Assembly: GCF_005377625.1 (NCBI RefSeq)
Contig: NZ_CP040098.1
Location: 1,240,001 to 1,304,000 of the forward strand
Source of the DNA: Desulfoglaeba alkanexedens ALDC
Lineage (GTDB): Bacteria > Desulfobacterota > Syntrophobacteria > Syntrophobacterales > DSM-9756
DNA length: 64,000 nt
Direction of reading: 5' to 3'
In this document: piece by piece, positions 29,974-39,489 of the stretch
How positions within the stretch are numbered: the first letter of the stretch is position 1
How the letters are laid out: every line of letters starts with the position of its first letter
Program-made: the position numbers and the translations under genes
Notes under the pieces: model-generated
Databases searched by the model: none
The model's input: the letters and a program-made list of their open reading frames with translations, nothing else
What the model was told of the DNA's origin: nothing

Positions 29974-30216
29974 ATGCCCATTTACGAGTTTCGGTGCGTC
30001 CGGTGCGGCGAAATCCAGGAAGTGCTTGTTTCGAATTCGAAAAGCGAAGTGAAGATGGCATGTAAGGCCTGTGGAGGCGAGGACCTGGTCCGCGTGCTCA
30101 GCCGCGTGAGCTACACCATGGGTTCTTCCGGGGGCGAATCCCCCAGGGTCACCACCAGGACCTGCGGACCTGAAAGCAGCTGCGCCACCATCGATCTTCC
30201 CGGCTACACCCGGTGA
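29974..30216 (+). CDS. FmdB-family zinc-ribbon protein
   Basis: An 80-residue protein starting MPIYEFRCVRCGEIQEVLV, the hallmark of FmdB-type putative regulators, with a zinc ribbon C-x2-C (CVRC) and C-x2-C (CKACG). The usual Ser-rich tail is reduced. The start is the ATG at 29974 with GAGG upstream. The family is linked to regulation of amidase/formamidase genes in some bacteria, but the real role is not established. Confidence 0.88.
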   Translation: MPIYEFRCVRCGEIQEVLVSNSKSEVKMACKACGGEDLVRVLSRVSYTMGSSGGESPRVTTRTCGPESSCATIDLPGYTR

Positions 30217-30224
30217 CGCCCGAA

Positions 30225-30278
30225 AGACGCCGCAACCGGGTAACCCCGGACCGCAGGCCCGAAACCGGTTCGGCGTCT
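30225..30278. terminator. 14-bp inverted repeat between convergent genes
   Basis: AGACGCCG-c-AACCGG (30225-30239) pairs with CCGGTTCGGCGTCT (30265-30278) with a single bulge. It lies between the convergent FmdB and CoA-transferase genes, a usual place for a bidirectional terminator, although no long T-run follows. Confidence 0.5.
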
Positions 30279-30313
30279 CAACGTGCGCCGGCCGACGGCC
30301 CTTTCGAACGCCG

Positions 30314-31492
30314 TCAAACCACGCCCGCTTCTCGAAGGCGCTGGATTTCACCTTCAGAATAACCGTGTTCCAAGAGCAGGCTTTCGGTGTGCTCCCCCAG
30401 TTCCGGGGCGGGCGTCCGAAGGCTTCCCGGCGTTGCGGAAAACTTGGGAGCGATGCCCAGTTGCCGGTAGGCCCCGAAGCCTTCGTGGATGAGCTCCACC
30501 ACCATGCCGCGGGCCCGAACGGCCCGGTCCGCCATCACCTCGTCCAGGTTCAAAACCGGTTCACAACAGCAGTCCACTTCCCGGAAGTGTTCCACCCATT
30601 CCGCCTGGGTTTTGGCGGCGAAGACCTCCGCCACCTCTTTTTCAAGACGTTTCTGGTGCGGGCCTGGTTTGAAATACTCCGCCTGCTCCCAGTCGTCTCG
30701 ACCCACCGACCGGCAGAAAGCCTTCCAGAACTGAGGTTCCAGGGCACCCAGCGACATCCACCGGCCGTCTTTCGTTTCGTACAAGTTGTAGCAGGCGTAA
30801 CCGTGGTTGAGCATGTCGTCGGCGGAGCGGGGCACGACGCCGTCGGCCAGGAATTTTCCCCAGCGCAGGCAGTTCCAGGCGACGGCGCCATCGGTCATTG
30901 AAATATCGATGTACTGGCCTTCGCCCAGGCGTTCCCGGGCCAGCAACGCGGCCGTAATACTGAAGGCGGCCATGAGGGCCCCGCCGCCCAGGTCGCCGAT
31001 CTGCACGTTGGGAACAACGAGCTTGCCATCCCGCCCGCTATAGGACAGCACGCCGGCAAGCGCCAGGTAATTGATGTCGTGGCCCGCACGCAAAGCCCGT
31101 TCGCCGTCCTGACCGTACCCGGAAATGGAGCAGTAAACGATCCTTGGGTTCAGGACCCTCAACGCCGCGTAACCCAGACCCAACCGTTCCATCACCCCCG
31201 GCCGGAACCCTTCCAGCACCACGTCGGCGCGCTTTACCATCGCCTCGAAAACAGCCCGGCCTTCTTCGCACTTCAGGTCGATCGTCACCGAGCGCTTGTT
31301 ACGGTTGAGAACCGTGTGAAAACCGCTGTTTTTCCCCAGGAGCGGCGGCCACCAGCGGATGTAGTCGCCCACCTTCGGATCTTCAACCTTGATGACGTCG
31401 GCGCCGAGATCCGCCATGAGCATGGAGCAAAACGGGCCGGGGAGCAGCCGCGAAAGATCGAGTACGCGAAATCCTGCAAGTGGTCCGGACAT
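30314..31492 (-). CDS. CaiB/BaiF family CoA-transferase
   Basis: A 392-residue family III CoA-transferase or 2-methylacyl-CoA racemase-like protein. It starts '[20 protein letters not shown]'. '[11 protein letters not shown]' is typical, and '[12 protein letters not shown]' carries the aspartate (family catalytic Asp) expected in the active site. '[12 protein letters not shown]' and '[11 protein letters not shown]'-like blocks follow. The substrate cannot be told from sequence. The ATG at 31492 has AAGGAGGG upstream. It starts 20 bases after the ftsY stop and is probably cotranscribed, an unusual pairing. Confidence 0.9.
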   Translation of the reverse strand: MSGPLAGFRVLDLSRLLPGPFCSMLMADLGADVIKVEDPKVGDYIRWWPPLLGKNSGFHTVLNRNKRSVTIDLKCEEGRAVFEAMVKRADVVLEGFRPGVMERLGLGYAALRVLNPRIVYCSISGYGQDGERALRAGHDINYLALAGVLSYSGRDGKLVVPNVQIGDLGGGALMAAFSITAALLARERLGEGQYIDISMTDGAVAWNCLRWGKFLADGVVPRSADDMLNHGYACYNLYETKDGRWMSLGALEPQFWKAFCRSVGRDDWEQAEYFKPGPHQKRLEKEVAEVFAAKTQAEWVEHFREVDCCCEPVLNLDEVMADRAVRARGMVVELIHEGFGAYRQLGIAPKFSATPGSLRTPAPELGEHTESLLLEHGYSEGEIQRLREAGVV

Positions 31493-31512
31493 AGATCCCT
31501 CCTTGTACGTGA

Positions 31513-32700
31513 TCACACAATGGCCCGGGCAAATTCCCCAGGGTCGAAGGGTCGGAGGTCTTCCACTTTTTCGCCGACCCCGATAAAACGGACGGGAAGC
31601 TGCAGTTCGTGGCAGACCGGAACGATCACCCCTCCTTTGGCCGTACCGTCCAGCTTGGTGAGCACCAGACCAGTGACGCCCACGGTGTCCTTAAAGAGCC
31701 GCGCCTGCGAAAGGGCATTCTGGCCGGTGGTCGCGTCGAGGACAAGAAGGATTTCATGGGGAGCGCCTGGCATCTTCTTTTGGATCACTCGGTGAACCTT
31801 CTTGATTTCTTCCATGAGGTTCACCTTGGTGTGCATGCGGCCGGCGGTATCGAGAATCACCACGTCGACGTCACGGGATGTTGCCGCTTCCAGCGCATCG
31901 AAGGCCACCGCCGAGGGATCGGCACCATGCTTCTGGCGCACCACAGGAGCCCCGATCCTTTCTCCCCAGAGCACCAGCTGTTCGATGGCGGCGGCGCGGA
32001 AGGTATCCCCCGCCACCAGCAAGGGCTGAAACCCATCGCCTTTCAATCGATGCGCCAGCTTGCCGATCGTGGTCGTCTTTCCGACACCGTTCACCCCGAC
32101 CACCAAGATAACGAAAGGACGCGCCGCCGCCGGGTCCCAAGGGGGAGCCGGTACCTGGAGCAGGCGGGCGACGGCACTTCGAAGTTCTTCCTGCAGCCTC
32201 GCCGGGTCTTTCAATTCATTGCGCCGAACGCGCTCGGAAACCTGTTCCAGGAGGAACCGGGTCGCCGATACCCCCAAATCCGACGTTATGAGGATCTCCT
32301 CCAGTTCCTCCAGCAGCTCGTCATCGATGTGTTTTTTCCCAAGTACCAATCGATCCACGCGGTCGGCGAGCCGCTCGCGGGTCTTCTGCAGCCGCTCTCG
32401 GAGCTTCGGGAAAAAATGCCCCCTTCTTAGAAGTTCCCCCCGTTCGCCCGCGCCCTCTTCCGCGACAGGAACCTCTTTCTCAGGGTCGCCGTCATCCGGA
32501 ACCACGTCTGGAAAAGCGTCCGATCGAGAACCGGAACCTCTTGGAAGTACTCCGGCATCCTTCGCTGCACCGGGGTCGTACTCTCCAGGCGCGGCAGCCG
32601 TTTCCGGCAAGACTGCGTCTTCGCCGGCCGCCCGGCCGTCCGACTCCGAACAGGCCTCGTCCATTTCGGCTCGGCGTTTTCGCTTGAACCACGTGATCAT
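31513..32700 (-). CDS. ftsY: signal recognition particle receptor FtsY
   Basis: A 395-residue SRP-GTPase. A charged, acidic N-terminal A domain (about 1-90) precedes the NG domain: helical N domain around '[26 protein letters not shown]', G1 '[15 protein letters not shown]', '[12 protein letters not shown]', '[10 protein letters not shown]' and '[11 protein letters not shown]'. FtsY docks the SRP-ribosome complex at the membrane for cotranslational insertion. ATG at 32700 ([10 protein letters not shown]) has AAGGG upstream and is preferred over the earlier in-frame start. It is followed by the CaiB-type gene. Confidence 0.96.
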   Translation of the reverse strand: MITWFKRKRRAEMDEACSESDGRAAGEDAVLPETAAAPGEYDPGAAKDAGVLPRGSGSRSDAFPDVVPDDGDPEKEVPVAEEGAGERGELLRRGHFFPKLRERLQKTRERLADRVDRLVLGKKHIDDELLEELEEILITSDLGVSATRFLLEQVSERVRRNELKDPARLQEELRSAVARLLQVPAPPWDPAAARPFVILVVGVNGVGKTTTIGKLAHRLKGDGFQPLLVAGDTFRAAAIEQLVLWGERIGAPVVRQKHGADPSAVAFDALEAATSRDVDVVILDTAGRMHTKVNLMEEIKKVHRVIQKKMPGAPHEILLVLDATTGQNALSQARLFKDTVGVTGLVLTKLDGTAKGGVIVPVCHELQLPVRFIGVGEKVEDLRPFDPGEFARAIV

Positions 32701-32750
32701 GGAACCCTTGGATCCCCCCATAAGCACTAAGTTATTTTGTCAACATTCAT

Positions 32751-32921
32751 GGGTTGCATTTATGCCATTAGGTTGTTTTCAAAGATGAACGTCGAACATC
32801 GAACATTGAACGTTCAATATCGAATGAAAAAAACCGGGTTGCATTTATGCCGTTGGGTTGTTTTTAAAGATGAACGTCGAACATCGAACATCGAACGTTG
32901 AACATCGAATGAAAAAAAACC
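32751..32921 (+). repeat. two tandem ~85-base direct repeats
   Basis: Units 32751-32835 and 32836-32921, each starting GGGTTGCATTTATGCC, with an internal stretch 'GAACGTCGAACATCGAAC' built of heptamers and a poly-A block before the next unit. A third unit begins (GGGTTGC) and is cut by the double-hairpin repeat. Confidence 0.85.
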
Positions 32922-32931
32922 GGGTTGCTTC

Positions 32932-33024
32932 TTGTTCCCAAGCTCCAGCTTGGGAACACAACTGTGCAGAAGCTCCAGCTTCGGTGAGGCCGTTCCCAAG
33001 CCAGAGCTTGGGAACGAGGGGAAA
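32932..33024 (+). repeat. dispersed double-hairpin repeat, copy 3
   Basis: TTCCCAAGCTCCAGCTTGGG, AGAAGCTCCAGCTTCG and GTTCCCAAGCCAGAGCTTGG in the same order as the copy at 13161. It interrupts the heptamer-rich segment. Confidence 0.85.
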
Positions 33025-33095
33025 CGGAGCTGATGCGCTTGCTGCTTCAAGGCCATCTAGATCTACCTCAGAGGGTTACCTTCGATGTTCATTTC

Positions 33096-33262
<167 letters not shown>

Positions 33263-33510
33263 ATCTTTTCCAGTCGATACAGGAAAAAACAACTTAGCGC
33301 TTATGCCCCCCGCGCGAAAGATTTCATTGAAAAGCATGTTCGAGCAACATTGAATATAGCACAGACGCCTCCCTCCTCAAAAAGCAATTCGCGGAGCCTC
33401 TGTAACGGCTTGAAAACCGAGCCTTGAAGGATTTCGTTTTCGCAAACCCGACGACCCTCTTTTCATGCCCGCTCTTCACCCAAAGACGATCCGCTCCGGG
33501 AATCGCCGAC

Positions 33511-36500
33511 TCAACGAAACGCCCGTAGGGGCCGTGGTGTTTGAGGTGAAGACGTAACTCCGGCTGGAACATGGAACCGCTGAACATTCAGGTGGACCGC
33601 TCCGAACTCGCTTTCGACTTCTCCGTAAAGCCGGTAGGCCCGTTCCATGACCAGATCCCGGCAGAAGCGCCGGAAGGCTCCGGGAAAGAAAATCGTTTCG
33701 TAAATGGCCGACTCGTCTTCGAACGAAACGAACTCCATGGGCTCCCCGTCCCGGGTCAGAACTTCTTTTCTCGTAATGGGCCACCCCTTCACCCAGACCC
33801 GCCGGCCCGCGAAATGCTCCAATTTCGCGGCGGGAACCACCGGGTGCGGCCAACCGCCATCCCAGAGTGCCAGAGGATGGACTGAAAGGACGAAACCCAG
33901 CGCGTCCCGTTCCTGGATCCATTTTTCCCGAAGGGTGAAGTCGGGAAGCGCAGGGGCGGCTGGTTCGAGAGAAGCGCCGGGCGGGCGGAGAGGCGCCCGC
34001 ATCTGGGCGGGAGGACCCTCGGAACGGGAAGTCCGTCGATGGAGCCCCGTGGCCATCGCCCACAGCAGCCGGGGCCGGTTGAGTCCTCCCGCCAGGGAAT
34101 CGAGCGTGCCGCTTTTGATCAGCCCGGCAACGTCCGATGGGTGACAGGGAACGCGCCGTTGAAAATCGGCAAGCGACGTGAAGGGGCCGTTCCGCCCCCG
34201 CTCATCGAGGATCCTTTCCAGGGTTTCCCGCCGTACGCCCCGGATCTGCTGCAGCCCCACCCGGACGGTCCGATCTTTTCCCGTGTAACTCCAGTCGCTC
34301 CCGTTCACGTCCGGCCCCACAACGTCAAGGCCCATGCGCCGTGCTTCGGAGATATAGGCGAAGGTACTGTAGTAGCCGCCGCCGTTGCTCAAAACCGCCG
34401 CCATGAACTCCGCCGGATGATGCACCTTGAGATAGGCCGCCTTGAAGCTCACCAGCGCGTAGGATGCCGAATGCGGTTTACAGAAGGAATAACCGGCAAA
34501 CGAGAGAAACATGTCCCAGACGCTTCCGGCGACTTCCGGGGAAACCCCTCGCCAGCCGCAACCCTCAAAAAACCGTTGCCGGAACTTTTCCAGGACCTCC
34601 GAACTCTTCTTGCTGATCACCTTCCGCAGCCGGTCGCCTTCCGCCCAGCTGAAGCCGGCGAGTCCCATGGCCACCTGGATCACATCTTCCTGGTAGACCA
34701 GGATGCCGTAGGTCTCGGAAAGAAGCCGTTCCAGCGCCGGGTGGATGTAGGCATGAGGTTCGCCGCGAAGGCGGCGTACGTACTCGTTGATGTAGCGGTT
34801 TGCAGCCGGCCGGATAATGGACGAATGGATCACCAGGTGTTCGAAGTCGCCTCGACCGGTTTTCCGCTGCAGCTGCCGCATGGCCGGGGATTCCACGTAG
34901 AAGATGCCCATGGTGTCGCCCCGCGCCAGAAGATCGCGGGTCGCCGGGTCTTCCACGGGATCCAAGGCCGCGTAATCGATCGTCTTTCCAGTGTTTCGAG
35001 CTACGGCGGCCAGGGCATCCCGGATGACCGCAAGCGACCGATTGCCCAGCAGGTCGATCTTAACCAGGCCGGCTTTTTCCGCCTGGTCCTTTTCCCATTG
35101 AATGATCGGGACGCCCCCGGCGCTCCGCTGCACCGGAGCGTGGCGCGACACCCGGTCGGGGGTGAGCACCACGCCGCCGCAATGAACGGCCAGGTGCCGC
35201 GGGATGGATTCCAGCCGAGCCGCCAGCCGAAAGATTTCGGGCCAGGGCGGGTCCAACGGAAATCCCTGAAACCGGGGATGGTTCCGGGTTCGATCTTCGA
35301 TCCCCGACGGGTGGGTCCAATAACTCAACCGCCGGGTGACTTCCCGGATTTCCGCAGCCGCAACACCGTAGACTTTGGCGGTTTCGCGAACGGCGGCCCG
35401 GGCGCCGAATCCCACGTGGTTGGCCACCCGCGCCGTGCGCTCATCCCCGTAGCGCCGCCGCACACTCTGCTGCACGTCTTCCCGCTCGTCCCACGGAAAA
35501 TCCACGTCGATATCCGGCGGGTCCTTCCGTTCGGGATTGAGGAACCGGCCGAAAAGCAGCCCGTGGCGGATTGGATCCACGTGTGTGATCCCGAGCAGGT
35601 AGCTCACGAGGCTCGCCGCCGCACTTCCCCGTCCGCAATGGATCGGCCGCTCTTTCACGATGTCCGCCACCACGAGGAAATAGTCCACGTACCCCTTGGC
35701 GACGATGAGTTCCAATTCCTCCGAAAGCCGAGCCTCCACGGCCGGATCGCTTTTTCCGTAGCGGCGCCCGATGCCTTCGCGGCACCGTTCCACAAGGATG
35801 TCCAGCGAATTTCTTTCGCCGCACGGGTAACACGGAAAAACGGGTTCAAACCGATCCCAGTCCGTTCGGCACCGGCGGGCCAGCCGCCAGGCGTTTCTCA
35901 GCGCTTCCGGGCAGTGTGAAAATCGGGCGGCCATGTCCCGGGGCGGCTTCAGCCACCGGTCGGGACCCACCACCTCTTCGGCTGTCAGCGTGCTCAAGGT
36001 TTTGTTGAGCCCGATGGCCCGTACCAGGCGGTGAAGCGGGTGATCTTCGACCCGGGCGAAATAAACGGCGTTGGAGGCCACCGGCGGCACCCCCAGTTCG
36101 CCGGCCGACCGGAGCGCCTCCCGCTCGGAACACCCCGGAATCACTTCCACGTAACAATCGGCTCGCGGCACCAGAGCGCGAAGCAGTTCCGGATCGCGGG
36201 CCAGGACGGCCAGGTCGTCCGGGACGGCGGAAACATGACGGCACAGTGAAAAACGGGGATCCAGGTGGCGGCAAGAAACCATTTCCGAAAGGACTTCGAA
36301 GCCCTTTGCCGTCTTGGCCAGAACGACCGCCGTTTCACCGCCGTTTCGGAAATCAACGCCCACAATGGGGCATATCCCTTCCTCCCGGGCCGCTTCCAAG
36401 AAATGCAGCGCGCCGTAAAGACCGTTGGTGTCCGTAAGAGCCAGGAAGGAGTATCCCGCTTCCGCAGCCGTTCGGCAAAGGTCACGAACGGAACTCACCC

Positions 36501-36555
36501 CCCATTGGAGCGAATAATGCGAATGAACATGGAGATGGGCGAAAGCTGCCGTCAT
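33511..36555 (-). CDS. dnaE2: error-prone DNA polymerase DnaE2 (ImuC)
   Basis: A 1014-residue C-family polymerase, shorter than replicative DnaE. An N-terminal PHP domain starts 'FAHLHVHSHYSLQWG'. The palm holds 'PPDIDVDFPWDERED' with the catalytic aspartates, and the finger/thumb region holds 'LVYQEDVIQVAMGLAG' and 'FCKPHSASYALVSFKAAYLK'. An OB fold follows near the C-terminus ('RRVWVKGWPITRKEV'). DnaE2 carries out SOS-induced translesion synthesis with ImuB. The ATG at 36555 has GGGGAGGTG upstream and lies five bases after the imuB stop; the frame is open upstream for 131 codons only because it overlaps imuB. Confidence 0.95.
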   Translation of the reverse strand: MTAAFAHLHVHSHYSLQWGVSSVRDLCRTAAEAGYSFLALTDTNGLYGALHFLEAAREEGICPIVGVDFRNGGETAVVLAKTAKGFEVLSEMVSCRHLDPRFSLCRHVSAVPDDLAVLARDPELLRALVPRADCYVEVIPGCSEREALRSAGELGVPPVASNAVYFARVEDHPLHRLVRAIGLNKTLSTLTAEEVVGPDRWLKPPRDMAARFSHCPEALRNAWRLARRCRTDWDRFEPVFPCYPCGERNSLDILVERCREGIGRRYGKSDPAVEARLSEELELIVAKGYVDYFLVVADIVKERPIHCGRGSAAASLVSYLLGITHVDPIRHGLLFGRFLNPERKDPPDIDVDFPWDEREDVQQSVRRRYGDERTARVANHVGFGARAAVRETAKVYGVAAAEIREVTRRLSYWTHPSGIEDRTRNHPRFQGFPLDPPWPEIFRLAARLESIPRHLAVHCGGVVLTPDRVSRHAPVQRSAGGVPIIQWEKDQAEKAGLVKIDLLGNRSLAVIRDALAAVARNTGKTIDYAALDPVEDPATRDLLARGDTMGIFYVESPAMRQLQRKTGRGDFEHLVIHSSIIRPAANRYINEYVRRLRGEPHAYIHPALERLLSETYGILVYQEDVIQVAMGLAGFSWAEGDRLRKVISKKSSEVLEKFRQRFFEGCGWRGVSPEVAGSVWDMFLSFAGYSFCKPHSASYALVSFKAAYLKVHHPAEFMAAVLSNGGGYYSTFAYISEARRMGLDVVGPDVNGSDWSYTGKDRTVRVGLQQIRGVRRETLERILDERGRNGPFTSLADFQRRVPCHPSDVAGLIKSGTLDSLAGGLNRPRLLWAMATGLHRRTSRSEGPPAQMRAPLRPPGASLEPAAPALPDFTLREKWIQERDALGFVLSVHPLALWDGGWPHPVVPAAKLEHFAGRRVWVKGWPITRKEVLTRDGEPMEFVSFEDESAIYETIFFPGAFRRFCRDLVMERAYRLYGEVESEFGAVHLNVQRFHVPAGVTSSPQTPRPLRAFR

Positions 36556-36560
36556 GGGTT

Positions 36561-37868
36561 TCACCTCCCCGCGGTGGCGTTCCCGGGCGCCGCCGGACCA
36601 CCCGAAGCCCCGGACGGGTTCCGCTGCGGCGCCCCCCGGTTCGAAAACCCCTCGCCCGCGGCTCCCTGGACCGCCGGTGGATCGCCCAATCCCTTGCCCC
36701 AGGCGATGGCCTCCCGGCCGAAGCGGTTCCGTACAGCGTCCAGTGCCTTCTGAAGTTTTTCTTCCCGGTCCAGCGCAGCGTCTTCCCAAGAAAAAAGCGA
36801 AAGCTGCCGAGCCGGCATGGAAAAATCGCAAAGCTCCAATACGATCCGGCGGACGGCCGTCCGCCGCCGGAAGGCCTTTGCCACGGCGGAACGGGCCGCG
36901 AAAAAGAGCCTCCGATCCAGGGATGCCGGAACGGAAGCGAGCGAACACCGGGCCGAGGCCGAAACGCCGTCGGCATAATGGACTTCCAGGGTGAGCCTTC
37001 CGGGGGAACGATTCCAGCGGCGGAGGTTCCAGCCGGCTTCTTCCGTGAGTCGAAAAAGACGGCTTTCCAGCTGGTGGCTGTCGATTTCGTCCCGGTCGAG
37101 GATGCAGGCGAACCGCAGTCGAGGCATCCGAAGCGAAGGCAGCACGGGGGAGGGATCCACGCCTCGGGCCAACTGGATAAGCCGAAGCCCCTGGCGCCCG
37201 AAAACGCCGAAGACGCTTTCCGCTGGAAGCGAGGCCAGCTGGGCGATGCGGCGGATGTTGAGATCGGCGAGCTTCTCCGCCGTCTTGGAACCGACTCCCG
37301 GAAGACAGCTTACGGGAAGCGGGGAAAGAAACGCCGATTCGCCCCCGGGAAAGATGCAGTTCAAATCCCCGGGAGGCACGACCTCAGCCGCTACCTGGCT
37401 CACCAGCTTGCTGGCTGCGATTCCGACGCGCGCGTAAAAACCCGACCTGGAAACGAGCTCGGCCGCCATGCGGCAGGCGGCGTCCGGCGCCGGCCCCCAC
37501 AGGCGACGGGTTCCCGTGATGTCCACCACGTAGCTTCCAGGAGCAGGTCCTTCGGCAAGCGGCGAAAAACGCTCCAGTTCTCCAAGAAGCCCCCTGTGGC
37601 GCTCCCGGTAAAGGCCCGGATCGGGGGGGAGCACCGTGAGGCGGCGGCAGAGCCTCCGGGCGGCCCCGAGGGGCATCCCTTCCCGGACACCTTCCTTTCG
37701 AGCCGCGGCGTTGACCCCCTGGACCACGGCCCGATCTCGAATCTGCGAAAGCACGAAGGGGCGCCGCCGCAGTTCCGGGTGGCGCCGTTCTTCCACAGCG
37801 GCACAAAAGTCCGGAACGCTCAGATGGACGATGAGCCGGGAATGAAGCCCTTCAACCATGGCCGTCAA
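36561..37868 (-). CDS. imuB: ImuB, Y-family polymerase-like protein
   Basis: A 435-residue Y-family homologue. The first catalytic block DxDxF is replaced by 'LSVPDFCAAVE', and the usual SIDEA block reads 'VVDITGTRRLWG', so at least part of the metal-binding aspartate/glutamate set is missing, as in inactive ImuB. 'LPGVGSKTAEKLADL' is the helix-hairpin-helix, and 'ARQLSLFSW' near the C-terminus is a probable beta-clamp-binding motif. ImuB links DnaE2 to the clamp. The frame starts at TTG 37868, with AAGGA eight bases upstream, or at ATG 37859. It lies directly upstream of dnaE2 in the same operon, after lexA. Confidence 0.9.
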   Translation of the reverse strand: MTAMVEGLHSRLIVHLSVPDFCAAVEERRHPELRRRPFVLSQIRDRAVVQGVNAAARKEGVREGMPLGAARRLCRRLTVLPPDPGLYRERHRGLLGELERFSPLAEGPAPGSYVVDITGTRRLWGPAPDAACRMAAELVSRSGFYARVGIAASKLVSQVAAEVVPPGDLNCIFPGGESAFLSPLPVSCLPGVGSKTAEKLADLNIRRIAQLASLPAESVFGVFGRQGLRLIQLARGVDPSPVLPSLRMPRLRFACILDRDEIDSHQLESRLFRLTEEAGWNLRRWNRSPGRLTLEVHYADGVSASARCSLASVPASLDRRLFFAARSAVAKAFRRRTAVRRIVLELCDFSMPARQLSLFSWEDAALDREEKLQKALDAVRNRFGREAIAWGKGLGDPPAVQGAAGEGFSNRGAPQRNPSGASGGPAAPGNATAGR

Positions 37869-37960
37869 CTGCCGTTTCCTTCCACCGGAAACTCTTTCCC
37901 GGAGACCTGAAGCGATTCTTGAAGAAAGCCTGCCGCAGCGCGAGCATTCTCACAGGATCA

Positions 37961-38578
37961 CTACAAAGGCGGACGCCGGTAGTCCCGTAAAAGCCCGATC
38001 ACCGTGCCGACGATTTCCACCTGGTCGGCGGGAACCCTCAAGGAATTCATCCGGCGGTTCGCAGGCCGGAGTTCCACTTCGTTTTCGTTCCGGTAGAATT
38101 TTTTCACGGTCGCATTGCCTTGGACCAGGGCGACCACCGTTTGTCCGTTTTCCGCGTGAGGCCGGCGGGCGATGATGAGGATATCCCCTTCCCGGATGCC
38201 CTCTTCGATCATGGAATCGCCTCGAACCCGAAGGGCGAAATTGTCGCCCTTACCGAGGAAGCTTTCCGGAACGTCGATGGATTCGGGAATTTCCACGGCT
38301 TCGATGGGTGTTCCGGCCGCCACCACTCCCAGAAAGGGAATGGAGGCGGTTTCCGCGCCCGCCTGCAAGGGGACAAGTTCAAGCGCGCGCTTCCGGTAAC
38401 GGCCGGGCAGGCGCACATAGCCCCGCGATTCCAACTGCCGGATGTGCTTGGTCACGGCGTTCGGAGACTTGAAGCCGAGGTGTGTCCGGATCTCCTCGTA
38501 AGACGGTGCGCAGCCGTGGCACTCCACGTAGTTTCGAATGAACCGGTAGACTCTTTCCTGAGCCGGAGTCAGTCCCAT
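37961..38578 (-). CDS. lexA: SOS repressor LexA
   Basis: A 205-residue repressor. The winged helix-turn-helix is at about 1-65 ('LTPAQERVYRFIRNYVE', 'SPNAVTKHIRQLESRGYV'). The self-cleavage site is Ala-Gly in 'VVAAGTPIEAVE', the Ser nucleophile is in 'VRGDSMIEEGI' and the Lys in 'NATVKKFYR'. It is strong in RecA-dependent autolysis features. It begins the lexA-imuB-dnaE2 cassette, 92 bases before imuB, so it probably represses its own operon. AAGGAAAGG precedes the ATG. Confidence 0.96.
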   Translation of the reverse strand: MGLTPAQERVYRFIRNYVECHGCAPSYEEIRTHLGFKSPNAVTKHIRQLESRGYVRLPGRYRKRALELVPLQAGAETASIPFLGVVAAGTPIEAVEIPESIDVPESFLGKGDNFALRVRGDSMIEEGIREGDILIIARRPHAENGQTVVALVQGNATVKKFYRNENEVELRPANRRMNSLRVPADQVEIVGTVIGLLRDYRRPPL

Positions 38579-38617
38579 GCCGTTCTTTCCTTTCCTTCCC
38601 GACCGCGGGGAGGGGTC

Positions 38618-38628
38618 GTTGTGACCAC
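38618..38628. promoter_or_regulatory. candidate operator GTTGTGACCAC upstream of lexA
   Basis: An 11-bp symmetric site of the form GTNGTNACNAC, 40 bases before the lexA start. A second site of the same form occurs at 38845-38855. Its symmetry and place fit an autoregulatory LexA site, but the LexA motif of this lineage is not known to me. Confidence 0.4.
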
Positions 38629-38715
38629 CTACAAATCACCCACCGTGATCATCGAAATCTCCCCCACCCTGGGTCTTTGTTTTCCTCCTGATCCTGGGTC
38701 GGGATCGGGGCCGGC

Positions 38716-38877
38716 GGAGTGGGGAAACTCCAGTCGCCTCCTTCCGTTTCCCCACTCCCCCAACACCGGTCTCGCCCCAAGACCCTTGCCAAAAACTTGA
38801 CCAGGGTAGGGGAATTTTCAGCCATCGAGGCGGGGGAATTTTCGGTTGTCACTACGATAAGGCGACTGGAGTTCCCC
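38716..38877. repeat. nested inverted repeats with competing partners
   Basis: GGAGTGGGGAAAC (38716-38728) is complementary to GTTTCCCCACTCC (38746-38758). The overlapping segment 38721-38739 (GGGGAAACTCCAGTCGCCT) is also complementary to AGGCGACTGGAGTTCCCC at 38860-38877. Only one pairing can form at a time. Confidence 0.6.
38845..38855. promoter_or_regulatory. second GTNGTNACNAC site (GTTGTCACTAC)
   Basis: Same symmetric pattern as 38618-38628, about 270 bases upstream of lexA. It lies between the arms of a larger inverted repeat. Confidence 0.3.
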
Positions 38878-39022
38878 ATGGAACCTCCACGACCCGCCGG
38901 CCGCACCGTCCCAACACTCACGTGAAGCATAGGTGTCTATAAGGTGTATGTCAAGAGGGCACGCAGGCCACTTTCGGCTGCTTGGTTTCAATCCGCGCCC
39001 CCGCGCGGGGGGCGACCCGCGC

Positions 39023-39127
39023 TTCCACCTTGTTCCCAAGCTCCAGCTTGGGAACACAACTGTGCAGAAGCTCCAGCTTCGATTCCCATGAGCCCGTTCC
39101 CAAACCGGAGCTAGGGAACGAAGGGAA
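39023..39127 (+). repeat. dispersed double-hairpin repeat, copy 4
   Basis: TTCCCAAGCTCCAGCTTGGG and AGAAGCTCCAGCTTCG as at 13161; the last hairpin has diverged (GTTCCCAAACCGGAGCTAGG). Confidence 0.85.
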
Positions 39128-39403
39128 TCAGAACGCTCATCACTTTAACTTGACTACCAAGTCTGTAGCAAAGATCATGGCTTATGTTCACCCACTGAAG
39201 ACTGCTGCATACTGGCCACTTTATTATGTGGAGCTGTACTGAGGGCATCTTCGGCAAAGTTTACCCCGGAAACTTCCTTCGGAGCCCGAAAGGACCCGCC
39301 GCGTTTGCGAAAACGAAATCCTTCAAGTCCCGGTTTTCAAGCCTTCACAGGGGCTCCTGGAATTGCCGGCCCAGGGCCAAAGATGGTGGACGCAAACAAG
39401 CCG

Positions 39404-39435
39404 TTGACAGGCACCCTGCATCATATATGTATATT
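39404..39435 (+). promoter_or_regulatory. probable promoter of the defence operon
   Basis: A perfect TTGACA (39404-39409) is followed after 16-20 bases by an AT-rich stretch CATATATGTATATTT (39422-39436), which offers several imperfect -10 boxes and a partly palindromic operator-like site. It lies about 80 bases before the Xre remnant. Confidence 0.45.
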
Positions 39436-39489
39436 TCTCGGCGCATTCGCAGACGAGGGTTCGATGTGACGCCATGAAGTAAGGAGCAC

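Larger units (their letters stand above)
38579..39489. other. gap between lexA and the defence operon
   Basis: About 900 bases. It contains two candidate LexA-type operators, a long-range inverted repeat, one dispersed double-hairpin repeat and the probable promoter of the defence operon. No gene is supported. Confidence 0.6.
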
